A stretch of 64,000 nt of DNA, from the NCBI GenBank assembly GCA_002479075.1, contig DLLG01000010.1:1-64000 (forward strand). Direction: 5' to 3'. Under the pieces are notes generated by a model, which had not been told where the DNA came from, did no database searches, and saw only the letters and a list, made by a program, of their open reading frames with translations. The translations under genes and the position numbers were made by a program. Each line of letters opens with the position of its first letter. Within the stretch, counting starts at the first letter, position 1. The DNA comes from Clostridiales bacterium UBA7568 (GTDB lineage Bacteria; Bacillota; Clostridia; Oscillospirales; CAG-272). Shown here piece after piece: positions 27,823 through 35,862 of this stretch.

Positions 27823-27851
27823 ATTGTATCACCCCAAGCGGAAAATGTCAA
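27823..27851 (-). promoter_or_regulatory. SigA promoter of darA-marR-MATE
   Basis: TTGACA-N17-TACAAT on the minus strand, about 50 bp before the darA ATG. Confidence 0.82.
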
Positions 27852-27933
27852 TGGGAAAATAAATTTATTTCTCGAAATTCGATAACGTCGGCACGGCGCA
27901 GAGCGTTGCCCCGAAGATGTTTGAATAAAATAC

Positions 27934-27963
27934 AAAAATCCCCGCCGGAGCGGGGATTTTTTG
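27934..27963 (-). terminator. Terminator of the ABC exporter operon
   Basis: AAAAATCCCCGC-CGGA-GCGGGGATTTTT hairpin directly after the second ABC gene on the minus strand. Confidence 0.9.
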
Positions 27964-27964
27964 T

Positions 27965-29854
27965 TTATTCTTTTTCGTCGTAATATTGCGCCTGCGCGTT
28001 CCAGAGCTCATAATATTTTCCGCTTTCATCGGAAAGGAGCCCGTCGTGCGTGCCGACCTGAACAACGGAGCCGCGATCGAACACGGCAATCTTATCGCAG
28101 AAGCGGCAGGAGGAAAGCCTGTGGCTTATATAGACCGCTGTCCTGTCTGTCACCATCTCGCTGAATCTCGAATATATCTCGGATTCGGCAACGGGGTCGA
28201 GAGCCGCCGTCGGCTCATCGAGAATGATAAACGGAGCGTTCTTATAAAGCGCACGGGCAATGGCGATTTTCTGCGCTTCGCCGCCCGAAACGTTCACGCC
28301 GTTTTTATCGAGGTTCTTATAAAGATATGTGTCAAGCCCCTGCGGCATTTTTTCGGCGTCGAGGATAAAGCCCGCTTTTTCAAGGCAGGAATTGACTTTT
28401 CCCGCGTCATAATTTGAGTTTATCGCAACGTTTTGTCCGAGCGGCAGAGCGAACAGACGGAAATCCTGGAATACGACCGAGAAAACGGAGATGTAATCGA
28501 GATAATTGTATTTTCTTATGTTGATACCGTTTAGGAGGATTTCGCCCTCGTCCGGGTCATAGAGGCGGCAGAGGAGCTTTATAAAGGTCGTCTTGCCGCT
28601 GCCGTTCTGACCGACGACAGCGAGCTTTTCGCCGATGTTGAACTTGAACGAAACGTGGCGGAGGGCATAATTTTCGCTGCCGGGATATTTGAAGGAAACA
28701 TCGCGGAATTCGATTTCATAGTCGTTATCCATACGCTTTTCAACGGTAAGCGAGCCCTGATACATCTTGTTTGGAATATCAAGAAAATCAAATGTGAGCT
28801 TTAAGAATTCCGCATTGTTGCGGAGGTCGTTAAGAGATGTTATCATCGTTCTTATTGCGCCGGAAACCATTGTAAGCGCACCGATATACTGCGTTATCTC
28901 GCCGACTCCGAACGCTCCCGCCCAAGCTTTAAGGCAGACGAACACATAGGCGCAGCCCGTGAAAATGACGGACACGGCGATTGAAGCCGCATAGAGAGGG
29001 CCGATCTTTGTGCGCGCGGCTTTTGCATAAAAGCCTTTTGAAGCGAACACGTCTTCTTTATTGCTTGAATACTTTACAGAAAATCTGTCCTGACGATATA
29101 TACGAATATCGGACATCCATTTGCTCTCGTATGCAAGGTCATAGAAAAAGCCGAACAGTTGATTGTTGAGATTGTGCCTGTTTGCATTTTGGGCATAAAA
29201 TTTTCCGGCAACATTTTCGATTGCTGGCGAAATATATGTCACAAGCATAAGAACGGCGATTATTCCGAGAATAAAGAGCGGACTGTTCAGAGCTGTAAGC
29301 CTACCGGCGCTCTCCGGCACTCTGCGGACAAAGAGGGTGACCGTCATCGCGATACCGCCGAGAAGCGTTGAAACAGCGGAGAGAAGAGCTGTAAAGCGCC
29401 ATTCAACGCTTCCGAGTCCCCTGCCGCTTGCATTGGCATTCTGGTTTATCTTGTTATAGAGGATGTGGGTATCGCCGCTATCCATATCGGCATAATCCAT
29501 ATCCATAAATTTATCGCGATAAAGCTTATCAATCGAATACCATTCTACTTGCCCGTAAATACTTATTGTTTTGTTTATAAACGAGGAAATAAGCGCAATT
29601 ACGGCGGCGGAGGCAAGCGATATTATGACATATGTTTTCAGCTTTTCGGGATCTCTTCCGCCCGCAAGCTCGCCGATTATCAGCGCTGAAAGATAAATAC
29701 CGACATAAGGCGTCAGCGCCGACCAGATTGTTCTGACTATTGACATTACCGTATATTTCGGGTTTGCCTTATAAAGCAGCTTCACTCCGCGCAACGTCAT
29801 TTTCATTGCCTCTTTGCGGGGCATAAGAGATGTTTTTTCAGTTTTCTTCTTCAT
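27965..29854 (-). CDS. ABC transporter, fused permease-ATPase (exporter half 2)
   Basis: A 629-aa type IV (exporter) ABC half-transporter with six helices in the first 340 residues. The ATPase has Walker A GQNGSGKT, signature VSGGEAQ, Walker B FIILDEPTAALDP and H-loop YISHRLSS, all canonical. ATG 29854 with GGAGG upstream was chosen; it lies inside the end of the preceding ABC gene (17-bp overlap), so the two are coupled and probably form a heterodimer. The upstream LytTR/GHKL genes suggest a peptide, lipid or drug export role under quorum- or stress-type control. Confidence 0.93.
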   Translation of the reverse strand: MKKKTEKTSLMPRKEAMKMTLRGVKLLYKANPKYTVMSIVRTIWSALTPYVGIYLSALIIGELAGGRDPEKLKTYVIISLASAAVIALISSFINKTISIYGQVEWYSIDKLYRDKFMDMDYADMDSGDTHILYNKINQNANASGRGLGSVEWRFTALLSAVSTLLGGIAMTVTLFVRRVPESAGRLTALNSPLFILGIIAVLMLVTYISPAIENVAGKFYAQNANRHNLNNQLFGFFYDLAYESKWMSDIRIYRQDRFSVKYSSNKEDVFASKGFYAKAARTKIGPLYAASIAVSVIFTGCAYVFVCLKAWAGAFGVGEITQYIGALTMVSGAIRTMITSLNDLRNNAEFLKLTFDFLDIPNKMYQGSLTVEKRMDNDYEIEFRDVSFKYPGSENYALRHVSFKFNIGEKLAVVGQNGSGKTTFIKLLCRLYDPDEGEILLNGINIRKYNYLDYISVFSVVFQDFRLFALPLGQNVAINSNYDAGKVNSCLEKAGFILDAEKMPQGLDTYLYKNLDKNGVNVSGGEAQKIAIARALYKNAPFIILDEPTAALDPVAESEIYSRFSEMVTDRTAVYISHRLSSCRFCDKIAVFDRGSVVQVGTHDGLLSDESGKYYELWNAQAQYYDEKE

Positions 29855-31694
29855 TTTCTTTGCCTCCGTCCTTGTAATACCGGCTCTGAACATCGAAAAA
29901 TTCCTTGTATTTGCCGCCGAGCGCCATAAGTTCATCGTGCGTGCCCTCCTCGGCTATGACGCTGTCGTCGAGAAGGATAATTCTGTCGCAAAATCTCGTT
30001 GAAGCGAGGCGGTGAGAAATGTAAATGGACGAGCGTCCCTCCGCCATAGCGTTGTATTTTTTATACATATCTGCTTCGGCGATCGGGTCGAGAGCCGCCG
30101 TCGGCTCGTCGAGAATGAGCAGCGGCGCGTTTTTATAGAGCGCGCGGGCAAGCATAAGCCTTTGCGTTTCGCCGCCGGAGAGCGCAATCGCTTCCTCATA
30201 AACGTCACGCACGAGCTTTGTATCGTATTTTTCCGGAAGCGATTCTATCTTTTCGCAGAGCCCCGCTTTTTCGGCGCAGAGGCGGACAGCGTCCATATCG
30301 ATGTTGCCGTCCATATTCTGCGCTATGTTCTGCGCTATCGTTGCGGCGATGATGTCAAAATCCTGAAATACTGCGGAGAAGAGCTTATAATAATCGCGGC
30401 GGTTATATTTTCTTATATCCTCGCCGTTCAGCAGAACTCTGCCCTCCGTCGGGTCATAGAAGCCGCAGATAAGACGGATGAGAGTCGTTTTTCCCGCTCC
30501 GTTCATACCGACGACGGCGAGCTTTTCTCCGGGATGAAACGTCAGATTTATGTTTTTCAGCACGTCCCTCTCTGTTTCGGGATAACGGAAACTGACATTT
30601 TCAAGCCTGATCTCGTATTTGCCGCTTGAGTCGATTTTAAGCGGCTTGCCGTCCTCAAACCTGAATATTTCGGGATATTCAAGCAGTTCGCGGACGGTTG
30701 AAATGTCAAGGCTCTGTCTGTGAAGAGTGTTGATGTTTCCGAGTATCCATCTTACCCAGTTTGTAAAGCTGCCGAAGGCTGAAAAATAAAGGACGAATTC
30801 GGCTGCGGAAAGGTTGCCCGTAATCGCCATATTTATCAGATACACATATGCGATTCCGTTGCGGAGAAATGTGAGAACTATATCCGAAACGGAGCTTATC
30901 ATATTGACATTCTGCTCCTTGCGCTTGAGGGCGAGGGTGAGATTCTGTGCCTTATCGTAAATTTCCGTAAGCCAGGGCTTTATTCCGAAAATTCGCAGAT
31001 CCTTTGCGTATTCCGAGCCGGAGCCGACATTGTTTACATAATCCATTCTGCGCCCCTGCTCGGAAAACTCCGTGCGGTGTCTATATCCGAATCCGCCGAC
31101 CTTCTTGTTTACAAAGAATCCGACAATCGATGTTGCAAGCACAACGGCAACGACCCAAAAATCAAGCCTTGAAAGCATTGCAAGATAAATCGCAAAGCCG
31201 AGCACGTTTTTCAGGAGCTGAACGAACGTGTTCCATATAGCTTCCGTTGCACTTCTGTTGTTGTCTGTGGCGCCCGAAGCGCTATTTGCAAGGTCGCGGA
31301 ATTCTTTTTTTTCGGTGTTCGGATATGACGTTGTCATCATCTTGCCGCATATCATTCCGATGATATATGACCTTATTGTAATGCGCCCGTACAGCGCGTT
31401 TTCTCCGACATACGAATTTGCGCAATTCAAAAGCATCCTCGCGCCGATGAAAACAAGTATCGTGACGAGCAGATAAGTAAGCGATTTCTGCGTTTCAACC
31501 ACGGAGATGACCGCGGGAGAAATGAAAAGCGAAACAAGGCTCTGCCCCAGCGCTATGACAACCTGCGCAAGGCAGATAAAAATGACTTTCTTCTCTTTTA
31601 TCCTCCAAGCCGTGCCGATCATCCAGCAGCTGTTCTGCCACATATTATATTTCGGTTTTTTGGGCTTTTCCTTTTTGATTTTTTCTTTTGCCAA
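29838..31694 (-). CDS. ABC transporter, fused permease-ATPase (exporter half 1)
   Basis: A 618-aa exporter-type ABC half-transporter. A lysine-rich N-terminus precedes six helices. The ATPase has Walker A GMNGAGKT, signature LSGGETQ, Walker B LLILDEPTAALDP and H-loop YISHRLAS. The start is taken as TTG 31694 because GGGGGGAG lies about 8 nt upstream; an ATG at 31736 has no ribosome-binding site and overlaps the predicted -10. It pairs with the next gene (17-bp overlap). Both sites look catalytically intact, unlike many heterodimers. Confidence 0.92.
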   Translation of the reverse strand: MAKEKIKKEKPKKPKYNMWQNSCWMIGTAWRIKEKKVIFICLAQVVIALGQSLVSLFISPAVISVVETQKSLTYLLVTILVFIGARMLLNCANSYVGENALYGRITIRSYIIGMICGKMMTTSYPNTEKKEFRDLANSASGATDNNRSATEAIWNTFVQLLKNVLGFAIYLAMLSRLDFWVVAVVLATSIVGFFVNKKVGGFGYRHRTEFSEQGRRMDYVNNVGSGSEYAKDLRIFGIKPWLTEIYDKAQNLTLALKRKEQNVNMISSVSDIVLTFLRNGIAYVYLINMAITGNLSAAEFVLYFSAFGSFTNWVRWILGNINTLHRQSLDISTVRELLEYPEIFRFEDGKPLKIDSSGKYEIRLENVSFRYPETERDVLKNINLTFHPGEKLAVVGMNGAGKTTLIRLICGFYDPTEGRVLLNGEDIRKYNRRDYYKLFSAVFQDFDIIAATIAQNIAQNMDGNIDMDAVRLCAEKAGLCEKIESLPEKYDTKLVRDVYEEAIALSGGETQRLMLARALYKNAPLLILDEPTAALDPIAEADMYKKYNAMAEGRSSIYISHRLASTRFCDRIILLDDSVIAEEGTHDELMALGGKYKEFFDVQSRYYKDGGKENEEEN

Positions 31695-31740
31695 GGTGTT
31701 CTCCCCCCTTTTTGTTTTACGGTCACAGCATATCATAAAA

Positions 31741-31776
31741 AGAGCGATCCGGCTTATTTTTGTGACGAATCGCTCT
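31741..31776 (-). terminator. Weak terminator or attenuator before the ABC genes
   Basis: Inverted repeat AGAGCGAT / ATCGCTCT with a 20-nt loop, followed on the minus strand by TTTTT. It lies between the kinase and the ABC genes, and one of the two direct repeats lies largely within its loop and left arm. Confidence 0.5.
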
Positions 31777-31791
31777 TATTTTGTGACGAAT
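31758..31791 (-). promoter_or_regulatory. Tandem direct repeats, probable LytTR-type operator
   Basis: TTTTGTGACGAAT occurs at 31758-31770 and 31779-31791, exactly 21 bp apart (two helical turns), the layout recognised by LytTR DNA-binding domains. On the minus strand they sit upstream of a TATGAT -10 with a poor -35, as expected for an activated promoter of the ABC pair. Confidence 0.65.
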
Positions 31792-31799
31792 TGCAAAAA

Positions 31800-32453
31800 T
31801 CACCCCTGCGGGAGCAGGATTTCGGTCGTAAAGGCGCCGTCCTCGCTGTTGCGGGAGAGGTATCCGCCGTACTTGCATACGACCTCATCTATGCTGACAA
31901 GCCCGAATCCGTGCGAGCCTTCGCGCTTTGTTGATGAAAACAGTCCGTTCTTTTTTTGCAGCTTTTTGCCCGCCGTAAAGTTTGTAAACGAGATATAAAG
32001 CTGCGTTCCTTTCATATCCATATATACCCGTATGACACGGCTCCCCTCCGGCAGGGCGACGCTCGCGTCGATTGCGTTATCGAAAAGATTGCCGATTATA
32101 ACGCAGAGATCGAGATCGCTTATTTTCAGCGCAACGGGAATGTGCGCCGTCGCCTTGACTTCAATCCCCTTTGATTTTGCAAGCGAGATCTTGCTGTTCA
32201 GAATGGCGTCTGCCATAGCGTTGCCCGTTTTTATGACTGTATCGACGGTATTCAGATCCGTATCCAGCTCGTCGAGATACTTCTTTATTGCGTCCATATC
32301 GCCCTTTGCCGCATATGCTTTCAGCACGCCTATGTGGTTGCGATAGTCGTGGCGCCAGCGGCGCATCTGCTTATACATCGTCTCGACCTCGGCATAATGC
32401 GTTTCGATAAGCTCTCTCTGATATTCCGCAATTCTTTTATCGTTTTTTCTCAT
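31800..32453 (-). CDS. Soluble GHKL-type sensor histidine kinase
   Basis: A 217-aa kinase of the AgrC/LytS-like GHKL group. A coiled-coil start leads into the phosphoacceptor region HDYRNHIGVLKAY and an ATPase with NLFDNAIDA (N box) and HGFGLVS (G box). There is no transmembrane sensor: the preceding gene ends 12 bp upstream of the ATG. ATG 32453 is used because GAGG of the overlapping region is well spaced; a TTG at 32468 is possible. It likely phosphorylates the adjacent LytTR regulator, but its input is unknown. Confidence 0.9.
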   Translation of the reverse strand: MRKNDKRIAEYQRELIETHYAEVETMYKQMRRWRHDYRNHIGVLKAYAAKGDMDAIKKYLDELDTDLNTVDTVIKTGNAMADAILNSKISLAKSKGIEVKATAHIPVALKISDLDLCVIIGNLFDNAIDASVALPEGSRVIRVYMDMKGTQLYISFTNFTAGKKLQKKNGLFSSTKREGSHGFGLVSIDEVVCKYGGYLSRNSEDGAFTTEILLPQG

Positions 32454-32464
32454 TTTTCTCTGCC

Positions 32465-33163
32465 TCAATTCATCGCGATTATCGCGCGGTTGATAGCCTC
32501 ATATGCGCCCCGCGGCAGGGGAACCTCATCCCCGCCCGCAAGATAAACGCAGGTTTTTGTCGTCCGGCGGACGTAATCAAGGTTGATTATGCTTTGCCTG
32601 CCTGTCCGGAAGAATCTTCCGTCCAGCTCCTTTTCGATCTCCGAAAGCGTCTTTCGGACGGTTATCTCCCGCTTTGCGTGAATAGTTATATCGTTTTTGC
32701 AGACATCGATATATTTTATCTCCCGTATCGGTATGCGGAAGGTCTCTTCCTCTGTCCTGACGGTCAGCGTTTTTTCGTCCTTTTTGATCTTGACAGCCGC
32801 GCGATCGAGCACCTCAAACAGCTTTTCGGCTTTGAGAGGCTTCATAAGGTAATGAAGCGCCGCAACGTCGTACCCCTCGCTTATATAATCCGAATAGCCC
32901 GTTATAAAAACTATCTGAACCGTCTCGCTCTTTTTCCGCACCTGCTTTGCAAGCGCAACTCCGTCCGTCTCGCCCATTTCAATGTCCAGAAGGAGAATAT
33001 CAAAATCGTTTTCCTCTTCGAAATCGAAAAGAAAGCTCTCCGCGTCTTTATATGTTTTTATCTTTATGCTGTGACCGTTTTCCTTCGCCCAGCTTGCCGT
33101 CAGCGTTTCTGTCAGCGTCACCTGCGCCGGATCGTCATCGCAAATGCCGATTTTAAGATTCAT
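32465..33163 (-). CDS. LytTR-family response regulator
   Basis: A 232-aa response regulator. The receiver has the acidic pocket (ICDDD), phospho-acceptor LLLDIEMGE near residue 57 and a K in the MKPLK loop. The C-terminal LytTR domain starts near residue 135 and includes FFRTGRQSIINLDYVR. LytTR domains bind tandem 9-bp direct repeats; such a repeat pair is found in front of the ABC genes downstream. ATG 33163 follows GGGAGGAG. The promoter is at 33207-33235. Confidence 0.95.
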   Translation of the reverse strand: MNLKIGICDDDPAQVTLTETLTASWAKENGHSIKIKTYKDAESFLFDFEEENDFDILLLDIEMGETDGVALAKQVRKKSETVQIVFITGYSDYISEGYDVAALHYLMKPLKAEKLFEVLDRAAVKIKKDEKTLTVRTEEETFRIPIREIKYIDVCKNDITIHAKREITVRKTLSEIEKELDGRFFRTGRQSIINLDYVRRTTKTCVYLAGGDEVPLPRGAYEAINRAIIAMN

Positions 33164-33206
33164 AAAGACTCCTCCCGTTTTTTCATTGCCGCAATTGCGC
33201 ATTTGT

Positions 33207-33235
33207 ATTATAGCATATTTTCGTCAAAATCTCAA
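33207..33235 (-). promoter_or_regulatory. SigA promoter of the LytTR regulator operon
   Basis: TTGAGA-N17-TATAAT on the minus strand, 43 bp before the ATG at 33163. Confidence 0.75.
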
Positions 33236-33311
33236 GGCGACGTTATAATAAACGGATAAAAACTGAATTTCGACTTCGTTTTCAGAGTATAAATCCGTTT
33301 TCAAAAGGGAA

Positions 33312-33335
33312 CAGCCGCACCCGAAGGCGCGGCTG
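33312..33335 (-). terminator. Terminator of the 88-aa membrane protein gene
   Basis: CAGCCGCGCC-TTCG-GGTGCGGCTG stem with UUCG-type loop, then a T-rich run on the minus strand. Confidence 0.7.
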
Positions 33336-33342
33336 ATTATAT

Positions 33343-33609
33343 TTAAGTGTCCGGCTTTTGTTTTTTTCGCGGAGGTACCAAAAGAATTATGACCGTACAT
33401 ACCGCCGCTGCCGAAAATGAAAGGAACGCAGGCTTTTTCAGAACAACTGCAAATATTATTCCGCAAGCAACGCAAAGAATCATACTTGCTATCCCCAAGA
33501 TGAGCTTCTTCTTTACTATTGCTATTGCCAGCGGAACGGCTCCGCATAAGCCGCCGATAAAAAATCCTCCGATGATTCCGGTTAAAATCAAAAATGTGTT
33601 TTCATCCAT
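33343..33609 (-). CDS. Small integral membrane protein, unknown function
   Basis: An 88-aa protein with two to three hydrophobic helices (ILTGIIGGFFIGGLCG, LILGIASMILCVACG and AAAVCTVIILLV) and a basic C-terminal tail (PPRKKQKP). No family is recognised. GAGG lies about 11 nt before the ATG. It stands alone between the two-component operon and the accessory region and has its own terminator. Confidence 0.75.
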   Translation of the reverse strand: MDENTFLILTGIIGGFFIGGLCGAVPLAIAIVKKKLILGIASMILCVACGIIFAVVLKKPAFLSFSAAAVCTVIILLVPPRKKQKPDT

Positions 33610-34009
33610 AAAATAAGTTACCTCAATGTTATGAAATTGTGCGGCTGAGCGCTATGGTGCCGGGTATTTTGCCCGTAATAATGTCCGCATTTATGAATCC
33701 GCGCATATAGAACAAGCAGTTTGCGCCTGCCACAGCACCGTTATGACTATATCACATTCCGACGGGATTTGCAAGAGAAAAAACGACCGCCAATACGCAA
33801 TACCTTTGGATCTGCCCTGTTTTTGTGCTTGTAATCGGTCGAAAAATAATATATAATGTAGATGTGCCGGTGTATCTGCATATATGATAAAAAACAGACG
33901 GAGACAAAAAAGATTAAGCTGCCTGCCGATTGCGAAATGAAAAGAAAAAAGCCGACCGCAAAGGCATAAAAATGTAAAGCAAGGCAGGCAAAGAAACGAG
34001 GCAAATTTT
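33610..34009. other. Gene-free 400-bp stretch with the NUDIX promoter
   Basis: No convincing gene. The minus strand holds a 33-codon open frame (about 33628-33730) without a ribosome-binding site that may be a decayed remnant. The plus strand carries TTGTAA-N17-TATAAT at 33829-33857, which would give a leader of about 147 nt for the NUDIX gene. That leader contains an 8-bp inverted repeat (TGCCTGCC ... GGCAGGCA). Confidence 0.55.
33829..33857 (+). promoter_or_regulatory. SigA promoter for the NUDIX gene
   Basis: TTGTAA-N17-TATAAT. Confidence 0.65.
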
Positions 34010-34396
34010 ATGACCGAAGTAGTAGCGGCTCTCATTTGGGAGGGCGACAAATTTATGATCTGCCAGCGCCCGGCGCATAAGGCGAGAGGGTTCCTTTGGG
34101 AGTTTGTCGGAGGCAAGGTCGAACCAGGCGAAACGAAAGAGCAGGCACTCATCAGGGAATGCAGGGAGGAGCTTGCCGTCACGCTTTCAGTCGGCGACGT
34201 GTTTATGGATGTGGTTCACGAGTATCCGGATTTGACGGTGCATCTGACGCTGTTCAACGCCGCTATCTCCGACGGTGTTCCGCAAAAATTGGAGCACAAC
34301 GATATTCTCTGGATCACGCCGAGCGAAATCCCGAACTATGCTTTCTGCCCGGCAGATGAGGAAATATTGAAGAAAATCGTTGAGACCTGCAAATAA
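34010..34396 (+). CDS. NUDIX hydrolase, MutT-like (8-oxo-dGTP diphosphatase type)
   Basis: A 128-aa MutT-type protein. The NUDIX box GGKVEPGETKEQA...RECREELAV is complete, preceded by CQRPAHKARGFLWEFVGG, which is the MutT arrangement. It likely hydrolyses oxidised nucleotides such as 8-oxo-dGTP; other nucleotide substrates are possible. The neighbouring AlkZ-like gene (34530) would fit a small nucleotide/DNA damage-defence group. GAGG lies about 12 nt upstream of the ATG. Confidence 0.9.
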   Translation: MTEVVAALIWEGDKFMICQRPAHKARGFLWEFVGGKVEPGETKEQALIRECREELAVTLSVGDVFMDVVHEYPDLTVHLTLFNAAISDGVPQKLEHNDILWITPSEIPNYAFCPADEEILKKIVETCK

Positions 34397-34529
34397 TTAT
34401 TGGGGTTGCGCGTGGCGAAGATGCGCGGAAGAACGGATATATCCGAAGCGAAAACAAAGATTTGAGTCTGGCGGAGAATATTCCGCAAGAAACGAACATC
34501 CGGGTTTATTTGATTGAAAGGAAAAAATT

Positions 34530-35588
34530 ATGACGCTTGAAGAACTGAAAATCCGTCAAATGACGAACCAATATCTGCTCGCTCCTGCGGACAAGTTGAC
34601 CGTGGCGCGCGACCTCTGCGGTGTGCAGGCGCAATTTATGACAAACGCTTTGCACTCCCTTAAAATCCGCACAAACGACTATGACGAGCAGACCGTCGCA
34701 GACGGGCTTGTGAAAAACTGGTCTGTGCGCGGCACGGTTCACGTGTTTGCCGAAAGCGATCTGCCGCTGTTCCTCTGGTGCAACAACGGTGCGGATTATC
34801 GCAAAAACGAATGGCAGGGATATTCCTTTATGAAAAATCAGCGCCTGTGCTGGGCTTTGACGCCCGAACGGCAGAAATATCTTGCTGATATCATTCTTGC
34901 GGCGGTTGCGGAGAGGGCGTATACGCGCGACGAGCTGAAGGAGCTTTGCCGTGCAAACGGGATGACAAAAATCGAAGAGGATTGTATGTTTGAGTCATGG
35001 GGCGGAGGTATAAGAGAACTTTGCGTGCGTGGCTTTATGAACTACACCGTGCAGGAGAAAAAGCAGTATATCGCTTCACCAGAGTTTTCTCCGATTCCCG
35101 ATGAAGAAGCAAAGTTTGAGATAGCGCGGCGGTATTTTACGAATATCGCCCCGGCGACGATACACGACGCTATGTATTATACGGGCGCAAAACAGGCGGA
35201 GGTCAAGAATTGGCTTCGGAATTTGCCTGTCGAGTCGTTTGCCTTCGGCGGCAGGACATATTATTACATACCGAACGGAAAAACATACGACCGGGACATT
35301 CCGCATTGCATTTTCCTTGCAGGGTTTGACCAGCTTATGCTCGGGTATCAGAAAAAGGAAAGTATCTATTTAAAGCCCGAATATCTGCGCGGCGTATTCA
35401 ATCTTGCGGGTATTGTTATGCCGCCCCTGCTCCTCGACGGCGATGTGGCGGGAATATGGAAAAACAAAAACGGAAAACTCGAAATCAAGTGCTTCCGCAG
35501 CCTTTCGCAAGCCGAAAAGAGCTATATAGAGCAGGCGGCAGATAAGCTTTGGGGCGATATAAAAGCAATAAAATATGTTGAGGGATGA
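34530..35588 (+). CDS. Winged-helix DNA glycosylase-like protein (AlkX/AlkZ, HTH_42 family)
   Basis: A 352-aa protein of the winged-helix family that includes the AlkZ and YcaQ DNA glycosylases. It shows the VQAQ element near residue 33 (catalytic Q-x-Q in characterised members) and SVRGTVHV in the next strand, then several winged helices and a C-terminal LAGFDQLMLGYQ. Such enzymes remove alkylated bases or unhook crosslinks; activity here is inferred from the motif. AAAGGAAA precedes the ATG. A YdeI-like pseudogene overlaps its 3' end. Confidence 0.85.
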   Translation: MTLEELKIRQMTNQYLLAPADKLTVARDLCGVQAQFMTNALHSLKIRTNDYDEQTVADGLVKNWSVRGTVHVFAESDLPLFLWCNNGADYRKNEWQGYSFMKNQRLCWALTPERQKYLADIILAAVAERAYTRDELKELCRANGMTKIEEDCMFESWGGGIRELCVRGFMNYTVQEKKQYIASPEFSPIPDEEAKFEIARRYFTNIAPATIHDAMYYTGAKQAEVKNWLRNLPVESFAFGGRTYYYIPNGKTYDRDIPHCIFLAGFDQLMLGYQKKESIYLKPEYLRGVFNLAGIVMPPLLLDGDVAGIWKNKNGKLEIKCFRSLSQAEKSYIEQAADKLWGDIKAIKYVEG

Positions 35589-35676
35589 TAGCATTTTTTA
35601 CGTCGCCGACCGCGCCGAATGGCGGGAGTGGCTTTGAGAGCACTTTGAAACCGAAAAAGAAGTTTGGTCTGTGTTT
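35575..35676 (+). pseudogene. Fragment of a YdeI/OmdA-like protein with an in-frame stop
   Basis: From ATG 35575 the frame reads SIFYVADRAEWREWL, then TGA (35635-35637), then EHFETEKEVWSVF. The two halves together match the conserved start of YdeI/OmdA family proteins (FY..R.eW..WL.e...tekEvW). Similarity ends near 35676 and nothing of the rest of the family follows. It overlaps the end of the AlkZ-like gene by 14 bp. Confidence 0.75.
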
Positions 35677-35780
35677 CCGATGAAGGAGCCGGGCGAGGCG
35701 GGGAGATCAGTGCCCGCTGACACGTCTCCTTTGGGTTGATTTTCTCTCGTAGCGGTTGGAATCACTCTCCCGATAATATC

Positions 35781-35809
35781 TGTACATTTTTCAAAATTGC
35801 TGATATAAT
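35781..35809 (+). promoter_or_regulatory. Candidate promoter for the XRE gene at 35863
   Basis: TGTACA-N17-TATAAT; perfect -10, fair -35. Confidence 0.55.
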
Positions 35810-35862
35810 AAGATTGCAGTTGACTGAAAAATGAAGTAACAAAGTAGGGGGAGCGATAAAAT

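Noticed and set aside
33224..33547. 107-codon frame over the 88-aa membrane protein
   Set aside because: Shadow frame with no hydrophobic pattern; the 88-aa frame has the ribosome-binding site and membrane helices.
35635..35637. TGA in the YdeI fragment read as selenocysteine
   Set aside because: The family position is not a cysteine site, there is no SECIS-like hairpin, and the downstream frame quickly loses similarity.
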